A DNA stretch of 47,908 bases from a virus, in the IMG/VR virus record IMGVR_UViG_3300037635_000677, positions 1 to 47,908 of that record; one strand, 5' to 3'. The first letter of the stretch is position 1. The number at the start of each line of letters is the position of its first letter. Both the position numbers and the translations under genes were made by a program. Shown piece by piece: positions 7,508 to 15,600 of the stretch. The notes beneath the pieces were generated by a model. It searched no databases. It was given only the letters and a program-made list of their open reading frames with translations, and had not been told where the DNA came from.

Positions 7508-8151
7508 TGAGTTTTCAAACAATTATAGATAACGCAACATTCATATCAGTAGATAAACGTAAAACCACAGCAATGAGTGTTAGTAGAAGTGGACACATAA
7601 AAACAGCAGAACGCCAACCCAGTGTGTATAAATTCACAGTAGGTAGTGTTCCTGGATTGAAATATTCAGAAAATAGAGGTGTGTTAGAAGATATAGATAC
7701 TGCTGATAGAGTAACAGAAGCAAATATAAGTTTAGCAAATAACACAGGCATGAATTATATCACAGCATATCAAGGTGGTATAGATGGCGGTAGTATCACA
7801 ATGGTAGGAGGAGATGGTAAAGAATTATACATCAATGCCAGTGGTGCTAGTGGTAGTGGCACACTTTTTAAGAAAGGTGATTACTTACAACCACAAGGTA
7901 ACACAGGCACATATAGATATCCATATCAAGTAACCAGTGATGTATCATTTAGTACAGGTGCTAATGTAACTATACCAGTACATAGGCCTGTATTGAGCCA
8001 AGATGGTGTAAGTATAACAAGTGGAGGCGTAAGAAAAGGCACAGAAGTACGTTTTCATGTAAAAGCAATGAGTTGCCCAACATACAGCATTGTGCCACAT
8101 GATAGAATAGAATTTGCTGGTGATTTTGAATTCGTGGAGATTATAACTTAA
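7507..8151 (+). CDS. Distal tail / tail-tip protein (copy A)
   Basis: This 214-aa beta-rich protein follows directly after the tape measure with TAATG overlap, the position of distal tail or minor tail proteins that link tube and tip. N-terminal landmarks are SFQTIIDNATFISVDKRKTT and SVPGLKYSENRGV. The C-terminus ends in IEFAGDFEFVEIIT. Copy B is about 83% identical, with most change in residues ~85-115 (a likely exposed loop, with a 3-residue insertion in B). I recognise the context, not a named family. Confidence 0.68.
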   Translation: MSFQTIIDNATFISVDKRKTTAMSVSRSGHIKTAERQPSVYKFTVGSVPGLKYSENRGVLEDIDTADRVTEANISLANNTGMNYITAYQGGIDGGSITMVGGDGKELYINASGASGSGTLFKKGDYLQPQGNTGTYRYPYQVTSDVSFSTGANVTIPVHRPVLSQDGVSITSGGVRKGTEVRFHVKAMSCPTYSIVPHDRIEFAGDFEFVEIIT

Positions 8152-8819
8152 TGACAACAATTACAGAAGTACAAGGCACAAATATAGCACCAATAACACT
8201 TATTGATTTACAAATAGGTGCTAATGTATACTATATTTCAAGCAATTGGAAACCTGTAACTGTAGGTGGTAATGATTACACAGAATTAGGCAGTTTCTTG
8301 ACTGTGGGTCAAATATCAGATGATTTAAAATATGACAGTAGTGATCTAACACTAACACTAAGTGGTATACCCTCAGAACAAAATTATCTAAGTCAAATAC
8401 TAACAGAGCCTGTAAAAGGTGGTAATGTAACTATACAAAGAGCATTTGTAGATCCCAGTACACTAGCACTCACAGGCAATGAATACACAAGATTTAAAGG
8501 TGTTATAACCAATTTTAAAATAGACGAACAAGTAAATGTATTGAGTAAACAAATGGACTATGCTGTTACAGTCACACTAGCAAGTCAATTAACAGTACTC
8601 AGTAACAAAATAACAGGACAAAGAACAAATCCTGAAGATAGAAAAAGGCTATTCCCCGCAGACAGAAGTTTCAACCGTATACCCATACTGTACAATACCA
8701 GTTTCGACTTTGGTAAAGAATACAGTACATCAGGTGGATATGGTGGCGGAGGAGGCGGTGGCGGTGGCGGTGGTCGTGGCCGTGGAGGCAGTGGTGGCTA
8801 TAATCAACAACAAAGATAG
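8151..8819 (+). CDS. Tail-tip protein with poly-Gly/Arg C-terminus (DUF2163/GTA-gp13-like, copy A)
   Basis: This 222-aa protein is TAATG-coupled to the previous gene. The pattern YTRFKGVITNFKIDEQ plus a beta-rich N-terminal domain resembles DUF2163-type tail-tip proteins, which in gene transfer agents and siphoviruses precede the central tip protein. From residue ~193 the chain becomes almost pure Gly with RGR and RGG units and ends GYNQQQR. Both copies keep this tail. The C-terminal zinc-binding or peptidase domain sometimes found in the family is absent. Copy B is about 80% identical. Confidence 0.65.
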   Translation: MTTITEVQGTNIAPITLIDLQIGANVYYISSNWKPVTVGGNDYTELGSFLTVGQISDDLKYDSSDLTLTLSGIPSEQNYLSQILTEPVKGGNVTIQRAFVDPSTLALTGNEYTRFKGVITNFKIDEQVNVLSKQMDYAVTVTLASQLTVLSNKITGQRTNPEDRKRLFPADRSFNRIPILYNTSFDFGKEYSTSGGYGGGGGGGGGGGRGRGGSGGYNQQQR

Positions 8820-8840
8820 AGATTTAAAGGATGAAAAGAT

Positions 8841-9293
8841 ATGATAAAACAAGCAGAAGTAAAAGACTTTAAGAACATTAAGAAAATGTTTATAAATTTT
8901 GCCAATAGTGCGCCAGTAGGTTATCTACATAAGCCACAATACGATGATGATTATATTGATCAATTATTGTTTGGTATTTCAAAGACAGGAGTTTTACTGT
9001 ACGCAGAACATGAAGGTAAACCAGCAGGTTTCTTCATTGCGGCACCAGCCGCAGATGTTTGGCTACCACAAGTAAAACATGTGTTAAGAGAAATGGCATG
9101 GTGGGTTGAACCAGAACACAGAGATGGTACAATAGGTGGCAAATTATTCTTAAAATTTATAAGCATTGCTAAAGCAATGAAAGATGCTGGTAAGATACAA
9201 GGTTACACAATGACACTTATGGACAAGTCACCAGACATCAAGTTAGACAAGTATGGTTTTAGACCAATAGAAACAGTTTATTACGCAGAGTAG
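8841..9293 (+). CDS. GNAT-family N-acetyltransferase (copy A)
   Basis: This 150-aa protein is a typical single GNAT domain: beta strand GVLLYAEHEGKPAGFFIA (motif C/D region), WWVEPEHRDGTIGGKLF as the acetyl-CoA-binding motif A (R-x-G-x-x-G-G around residues 94-102) and YGFRPIETVYY at the C-terminus (motif B). It transfers an acetyl group from acetyl-CoA to an unknown amine. It lies inside the tail-tip module, between DUF2163-like and tip genes, and both alleles keep it (~75% identity). A tail-assembly accessory or tip-protein-modifying role is inference. Confidence 0.85.
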   Translation: MIKQAEVKDFKNIKKMFINFANSAPVGYLHKPQYDDDYIDQLLFGISKTGVLLYAEHEGKPAGFFIAAPAADVWLPQVKHVLREMAWWVEPEHRDGTIGGKLFLKFISIAKAMKDAGKIQGYTMTLMDKSPDIKLDKYGFRPIETVYYAE

Positions 9294-9309
9294 GAAGTAG
9301 GAGTATAAT

Positions 9310-11655
9310 ATGGCAGTATTTACAGCAATAGCAAGTGCGATAGTTGGAGCAATATCAGGTATTGGTTTTACAGCCGCACTAGCCGCCGCAGGTACATTCA
9401 CACTAACAGGTATGGCAATTGGTGTTATAGCCGCAGGCTTGGCCTTTGGTACTGCTAAATTAATGGGTGTGTTCGATGTTCCCGATATGGGACCAGACCC
9501 CGGGACTAAAATACAGGTGGCCCCGAGTACTGACAACAGGATAGGGGTTGCTTATGGCCGTAATTTCATGAGTGGTCCAATAACAGATGTTGCTATATCA
9601 AATCAAAACGAGACTATGCACTATTGTATCACATTAAGTGAATTTGTAGAAGGCGAAACATATACACTTAATCAGATCTTTTGGGGAGATAGAAAACTTA
9701 ACTTTTCAGGCGCAAATGTAATCAGTTACACAGATCCAAATGCCACAACCACAGAAGATTGGGCGAACAAAATCCGTATCAGAGTATATGCTGGTGATAC
9801 AACCAGTGCTAAACAGATATTTCCAACATCTGGTGCCGTAAATGCCACAACAATGATGCCACACTGGAATACATTTGGTACAAGTCATTACACTATGGAA
9901 GGATTAGTGTTTGTCATGATAGAATTAGACTATGATGCTGAAAATGGATTAGCAGGTCTAGGTTCAATGACGTTTGATCTTACAAACAGTATGCATAATC
10001 CTGGTGAAGTGTTATTTGATTATATGACTAACACTAGGTATGGTGCTGGATTAGCCAATGCTGACATTGATATAACCAGTATATTAGGCACAGCAAATAC
10101 ACAAATGAAAGGTTATTGCGATGAACAAATTACTTATACACCTAATACTGGTGGTAGTAGCACAATAGATCGATATCAAATAAATGGATATTTAAGTACA
10201 TACAACACTTGTATGGATAACATCGATGATATATGTAGAAACGCAGGCACATACTTTACATTTGATGGTAAACAGGGTAAATTCAAAGCAATACCTAACA
10301 GACCTTATAGTACAACTGAATTAAGTAACGCATTTCAATTAAATGATGATAATCTTATTGGTAAAATAGCAATTACAAGCACAGAATTATACAATACACT
10401 GAACAAAGTAACAGTATCGTTTGCTGATCAAAACAGAAAAGATCAAACAAATACAGTAGTAGTAGAAACACCAAGTGGCGATAGAAACACAGGTGAACCA
10501 GACAACAATTTAGAGTATAGATTACCATTAGTGAACAACAATATACACGCACAACAATTAGGTAATTTAGATCTCAATCAAAGTAGAAAAGGCATGGTAG
10601 TAACTACTGTAGGAGATTTCAGTTGTTTACAAATTGATGCTGGTGATGTTGTAAAACTCAGTAACAGTGATTATGGTTTTACTGACAAACTGTTTAGAGT
10701 CATGAAAAACAAAGAACTATTAGGTCAAGATGGTATGATATCTTGTGAATTACTATTGTTAGAGTATGACGCAAGTGTATACACAGAACCAACAGTAACA
10801 GAAAGTGAAGAAGAAGATGATCCTATTGATATACCTGTAATACCACCTATACCTCCAATTATACCTCCAATTGTGTTTAAAAACATAATCGCAAATGTGT
10901 CAAGCAAAAGTGTAACAGGCACCGGTACAAGTTGTGTGTGTACAGTATTTAAATCATTGCCAAATACATATACAACAGTATTTGTATCAAGTAGCACACC
11001 TGATTTTGTCATAGGCGATACAGTAACATTAAGTGGAGCCAACTTAGGAGGCATAGATACTATACATGATTGCACATTCACTGTTGATGCAGTCAGTAGT
11101 GGACTAATTACTAACCCAGTAGGAAACATATCAGGTACAGCACTTGTATATGATCCCGACAAATGGGGCGGACAAATTCCAACAGCACCGTTGGCCAACT
11201 TGGCAGTAGGCACACAGATCGAAGATCAACCAGCAGCCAACTTAGCATTCAGTAACACAGATGTTGTTAAAGATATATTTACACCTAGGGAACTAGACTT
11301 TAAATTAAGCCTAGATGGTTTAGAACCAGGAGACTACAGTTTTGTAGCAACTGGCACGCCAGTAGGAGCAATACCAGCCAGTGGTGTAGCAAACTTTAGT
11401 TTGAGAGCAAATGTTGTGCTTGAAGATGTACAAGGTGGCTTTACAGCAACAGAATTTGGTTCAACACTTAACAATAGTGCCGAAATACCTACTAACATGA
11501 TAGCAGTACAAAAATTAACTATACCTGCAGATTTAAGCACAGGTAATGTGGTATTGCGTGGTAAAAACACAATGGACACAAACAGTGGCGGACAAATAGG
11601 TTTTACTAATTTAAAATATGACTGGATAAGAATCAATAAAGGAGACATATTCTAA
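9310..11655 (+). CDS. Central tail tip protein, gpJ-like (copy A)
   Basis: This 781-aa protein begins with a hydrophobic Ala/Gly-rich segment (residues ~4-55) and then VAPSTDNRIGVAYGRNFMSGPITDV, typical of gpJ/phage-tail_3 tip proteins. The middle (YDAENGLAGLGSMTF, GEVLFDYMTNTRYGAGL, NTCMDNIDDICRNAG) matches the tip hub domains. A proline linker, DIPVIPPIPPIIPPIV (~residue 505-520), introduces a variable beta-rich C-terminal part. Copy B is ~82% identical before the linker, ~98% just after it, and identical from base 11099 on. A TAGGAG site precedes ATG. It probably contacts the receptor or anchors the fibre. Confidence 0.85.
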   Translation: MAVFTAIASAIVGAISGIGFTAALAAAGTFTLTGMAIGVIAAGLAFGTAKLMGVFDVPDMGPDPGTKIQVAPSTDNRIGVAYGRNFMSGPITDVAISNQNETMHYCITLSEFVEGETYTLNQIFWGDRKLNFSGANVISYTDPNATTTEDWANKIRIRVYAGDTTSAKQIFPTSGAVNATTMMPHWNTFGTSHYTMEGLVFVMIELDYDAENGLAGLGSMTFDLTNSMHNPGEVLFDYMTNTRYGAGLANADIDITSILGTANTQMKGYCDEQITYTPNTGGSSTIDRYQINGYLSTYNTCMDNIDDICRNAGTYFTFDGKQGKFKAIPNRPYSTTELSNAFQLNDDNLIGKIAITSTELYNTLNKVTVSFADQNRKDQTNTVVVETPSGDRNTGEPDNNLEYRLPLVNNNIHAQQLGNLDLNQSRKGMVVTTVGDFSCLQIDAGDVVKLSNSDYGFTDKLFRVMKNKELLGQDGMISCELLLLEYDASVYTEPTVTESEEEDDPIDIPVIPPIPPIIPPIVFKNIIANVSSKSVTGTGTSCVCTVFKSLPNTYTTVFVSSSTPDFVIGDTVTLSGANLGGIDTIHDCTFTVDAVSSGLITNPVGNISGTALVYDPDKWGGQIPTAPLANLAVGTQIEDQPAANLAFSNTDVVKDIFTPRELDFKLSLDGLEPGDYSFVATGTPVGAIPASGVANFSLRANVVLEDVQGGFTATEFGSTLNNSAEIPTNMIAVQKLTIPADLSTGNVVLRGKNTMDTNSGGQIGFTNLKYDWIRINKGDIF

Positions 11656-12056
11656 TGCAAAAAGTAATAATTTATAACAATATCACTGGGCATATTGAAC
11701 AAAACATCAAAATAGCAAGTACAAGTCTAGAAAAAATGTTGACTGGAAGAAGTCATTTGAGTAGTATGGAATATGATCTCAAAGGCAAAGTAGACGACTA
11801 TCAAATAAATGTTAGTGTAGATCCACATGTGGTAGAAGCAAAACCAGAGCCTACAATAGATGTATCAAAAGAAATAAGAATACAAAGACGCAACCTGTTA
11901 GCAGTAAGTGACTGGACTCAAGCACAAGATTCACCATTAAGTGACAGCAAAAAAGCAGAGTGGCAAACATATAGACAAGCACTTAGAGACATGCCTGATA
12001 CATACAGTTCAGAAACTGACATTGCAAACGTCATTTGGCCTACTAGACCAAGTTAA
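11655..12056 (+). CDS. Phage tail assembly chaperone-like protein (tail_APC type, copy A)
   Basis: This 133-aa protein overlaps the tip gene stop by one base. Its C-terminal half, IRIQRRNLLAVSDWTQ, DSPLSDSKKAEWQTYRQALR and the final VIWPTRPS, is the signature of small tail-fibre/tail assembly proteins (Phage_tail_APC pattern: RR.LLA..DWTQ...P......W..YRQ.LRD...). It is usually encoded next to the fibre and assists folding or attachment. The copy at 39007-39408 is identical. Confidence 0.82.
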   Translation: MQKVIIYNNITGHIEQNIKIASTSLEKMLTGRSHLSSMEYDLKGKVDDYQINVSVDPHVVEAKPEPTIDVSKEIRIQRRNLLAVSDWTQAQDSPLSDSKKAEWQTYRQALRDMPDTYSSETDIANVIWPTRPS

Positions 12057-12059
12057 TTC

Positions 12060-12067
12060 GATAAATA
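12060..12067 (+). promoter_or_regulatory. GATAAATA late-promoter-like motif before the fibre block (copy A)
   Basis: GATAAATA lies just after the tail_APC stop and 62 nt before the next ATG. It resembles the T4-family late promoter TATAAATA. The same octamer recurs upstream of the candidate sRNA, terS, terL and the portal. No -35 element is apparent. Confidence 0.5.
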
Positions 12068-12084
12068 TACTAGTAATAAAAATG

Positions 12085-12108
12085 GCTATATTGCCTCAGT
12101 GATATAGC
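12085..12108 (+). other. 5'-UTR stem-loop ahead of the fibre operon (copy A)
   Basis: GCTATAT (12085-12091) pairs with ATATAGC (12102-12108) around a 10-nt loop, 18 nt downstream of the GATAAATA motif and before the AGGAG site of the next gene. It may be an mRNA-stabilising leader hairpin. The same element is at 39437-39460. Confidence 0.45.
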
Positions 12109-12128
12109 AATACCCTTCAGGAGTAGTT

Positions 12129-12632
12129 ATGTCAGGTAGAGTTTTATCTTTTAAATCTTATATTGGCGGCGCAGACAACGTACAGATGTTGGAAATGTTT
12201 CCGTCAAGTCAAAGTCAATTCACATACGATTACGGTTTTGATGTATCAACGTATACATTCGATGCCGATTATCAAACCATAGTGGTTGACACATTAACAT
12301 ATGATCGTGTTTCAGGCGATCCTAATTTTACAGAGTCTAATGTAGTAGGCAGTTTTGGTAGTAACACCACTATAGATAGTGGTTTTATTGATACCACTAC
12401 AGCCGCAAGTGGAACTGTTAAATTCACAATACCAAGTCAACGGTACGCAGGTAATATCATACCTGATGCTAGAGCAAATGTACCTATTACAGTAGTAAGT
12501 TTTAAATGGACAGATCCTGCCGCAAATACAACAACATCGCATAGATGGGCAGTAATTGAAAGGTATGAACCTGACGTAACAATAGGCAATCCACAACTTA
12601 GCACAGGATTTACACCTATTCCAACATCCTAG
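12129..12632 (+). CDS. Fibre-associated structural protein, unknown (copy A)
   Basis: This 167-aa beta-rich protein (Thr/Ser/Val/Asp-rich, regular DYQTIVVDTLTYD and TVKFTIPSQRYAG strands) is the first gene after the GATAAATA promoter and hairpin, and it ends 8 nt before the giant fibre gene. It starts after an AGGAG site. I recognise no family. Position and composition suggest a fibre adaptor or tip-attachment protein. The copy at 39481-39984 is identical. Confidence 0.72.
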   Translation: MSGRVLSFKSYIGGADNVQMLEMFPSSQSQFTYDYGFDVSTYTFDADYQTIVVDTLTYDRVSGDPNFTESNVVGSFGSNTTIDSGFIDTTTAASGTVKFTIPSQRYAGNIIPDARANVPITVVSFKWTDPAANTTTSHRWAVIERYEPDVTIGNPQLSTGFTPIPTS

Positions 12633-12640
12633 GAGACTAA

Positions 12641-15600
12641 ATGGCTAACATAATAGTATCAGTATCAGAACCAACTATAAACGTTGATTCTACCAATAAT
12701 ACAGTAAACGTATCAACAACTACTTCAAATGTATCAGTAAGTAACATATCAGTTGTTTCTAACTCACAGATACGACAAGGTATAAGTGTAAGTAATCTTG
12801 GTGGCTTTGGTAATTTAGCATATGATAATAGTGCATCAAGTAATGGTGTAATTCAATATACAGGTGTTAGTAACTCTGATATATACAGCACAATTACTAC
12901 AACTAATGTTAGTGGTTATGGTAATATTGCTTTTGATCAAACAAATGGCGATATAGAATACACTGGTGTTGCTCAATCAGACATTAGAGGCAGTATTTCT
13001 AATGTAGGTGCTATAAATTATGATACAGGCACCGGTGAAATTGGTGTCGATGGAGCCGCAATATTTACAGCAAGAAGCACAGACGATTTAAGTGAAGGTG
13101 TAACAAATTTATACTTTTCAAATACCAGAGTTAGAAGTAACATAAGTGTTACTGATGCAGGAGGAGATGGAAGTTTAGCATATGACAACACTACAGGTGT
13201 ATTTACATACACAGGACCAAGTCAAGCAGAAGTATTAGCACATTTTTCAAATGTATCACCGATAAATTTAGAAGCAAATGGCCAAATTAGTGTTGACGAA
13301 AGTGCTATATTTTCAGGCAAGACTACTGATGATTTAACAGAAGGAACAACAAATTTATATTTCACACCAGCAAGAGTAAGAAGCAATATAAGTCTTACTA
13401 CAAATTCACCAAGTGGTAACGGTTCATTAACATATGATAATTCAACAGGTGTATTTGACTTTACACCTGCCGCAACAAACAGTTTAACAAATGCTGATGT
13501 AAAAACGTTTATAGAAGCAAATGGCCTAGACGCAAGTGCTAATTTAACTACAACAGCAAATACCAGTGCCGCACATGGTACATTCACAGGCGCAACCAGT
13601 TTAACAGCAACAGGTAATGTCAGTATAGGCGGTAACCTAGATGTAACAGGTAATATAAATTCAGAAACAGTAGTAGACTTATTTGTAGAAGACCGTAACA
13701 TAACACTACAATATGGTACAGTAGGTTCACCAAGTGCTAATTCACAGGTATTTGTAGACAGAGGATCAAGTGCTAACACATATATCAAATGGGATGAAGG
13801 TTCAGATAGTTGGAAATTCTCTAATGATGGTAGCACAGAATACAAAATACCAACAAGCACTAGTGACCTAGCAGAAGGTACTAACTTATACTTCACAGCC
13901 GCAAGAGCAAGAGGTAACATTAGTGTAACAGACTCAGGTGGCGACGGCAGTTTAGCATATGATTCAGGTACAGGTGTAATTACTTACACAGGCCCAAGTG
14001 CCGCCGAAACAAGAGCCCATATTAGTGTTACTGACGCAGGTGGGTTAGGTAGTGCCGCATATGACTCAGGTACAGGTGTAATAACATACACAGGACCAGC
14101 AGACAGTGATGTAAGAGGCTTAGTTAGCACAACAACAACAAGTGCCAGTGGAGGTGGATCATTAGCATATGATTCAGGTACAGGTGTATTTACATTTGCT
14201 CCAGCAGACTTGTCAAGTACAGTAAGTTTAACAGATTTTAGTGTCACAACAGGCACAACTACAAGTGGAAACAGTTCATTGGCATATGACAATACCTCAG
14301 GTGTTTTCACATTCAAACCAGTAGATATAGAAGTATTAACAGGTGTAGACTATGGTAGTACACCAACTGGTAATCCCACTGGAACAATCGATTACAAAAC
14401 AAGATCAATTAGTAATGTATCCGCAATACAAGGTAGTAATACTGGTAGTTTTCTAGAACTAGCAGGTAACATTACTTCATATGCCGCCGGCGCCCCACAC
14501 TATATCCATTATGATTATGTTCGTAGCAAACTGAGTATGTTAACCAACAGTATAGCATTTGATGCCGGTACAGCAGGAACAGATGACGGTATTATTAATT
14601 TAGCAAATGGTGTTCTATCCAGTTCAGTATTTACAGCATTACAATCAGATAATGCTCAAGCAAACATCGATAATTTTGGTAACATAAATGCTACTTACTT
14701 CCATGGTGATGGATCAAATATCACAAATGTTACCAGTGATGTAACATCAGAAAACATAGTAAGAGTGTGTATAGCCGGTGAAGACATAGCAAAAGGCGAT
14801 GCTGTATACATAAGTGGTGGCACAGGAGATAATCCAGAAGTATCTAAAGCAGATGCCGATGATGCCGCAAAGATGCCGGCATTTGGTATTGCCAAAGAAG
14901 CAATTAGCAGTAGTTCAACAGGTAACGTTGTAATATATGGTGAAATAACCAGTTATGATACCACATCATTTACAACAGGAGACAGTTTATTTGTCAGCAC
15001 AACACCAGGTAGTTTAACAAACTCAGCACCAACAGGCGAAAGCAGTCTGTTACAAAAGATTGGTAAAGTCATCAAAGGTGGTAGTCCTGGTGGTAAGATT
15101 ACTGTTACAGGTGCTGGTAGAACAAACGCAACACCTAACTTAAATGATGGTAATATCTTTATTGGTAATGCCTCAAATCAAGCCACAACGGCAGTTTTTG
15201 CAGACGAATTATTAGCATATGATGGTAATTCATCAATAAGTAATTTAACTGCTTTAAGTAATGTGTTTATGCCTAGTACTGTAGGTTCCCAAAATAGTGG
15301 AAGAAGTGCTAGAGTACAACCAGTATTTTTTAATGGTTCTAATGTAGAACCGCAAAGTTCAATACCTTTAACACGATATGGATTGAATAAACAAAGTTTA
15401 AGTGGTTATCAAGTTTATGGTCCAGCCATGGATGCCAGTCATGATGTTGAAATGCAAGACAAACTTGTACCAATCTGGACATTTAAAACAAGTGATAATA
15501 TTACTACTGATACCACAGATGCATGGGGTATGTATTTTGAATGGCCTGATGGAAATTCTTCGGGTACAGGTAATCTACTGCTAGCCAAACCAAGTACTTA

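Larger units (their letters stand above)
1..11098 (+). repeat. Diverged direct repeat, copy A head-tail cassette
   Basis: Collinear gene by gene with 27697-38450. Protein identity by eye runs from ~95% (portal end, scaffold, connector) through ~65% (tube) and ~40% (chaperone, gp10-like), to unalignable over most of the tape measure, then back to 75-85% in the tip genes and ~98% over the last ~300 bp. Confidence 0.93.

Noticed and set aside
13222-13920. 232-aa reverse-strand ORF in the fibre gene (also 40574-41272)
   Set aside because: Shadow of repetitive Ser/Thr/Gly fibre codons. The repeated VLSYxxLP pattern is the antisense of the fibre repeats.
12770-14340. CRISPR-like or tandem DNA repeat array
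   Set aside because: The repeats are degenerate, in frame and encode beta-strand fibre units of uneven spacing. There are no spacers.
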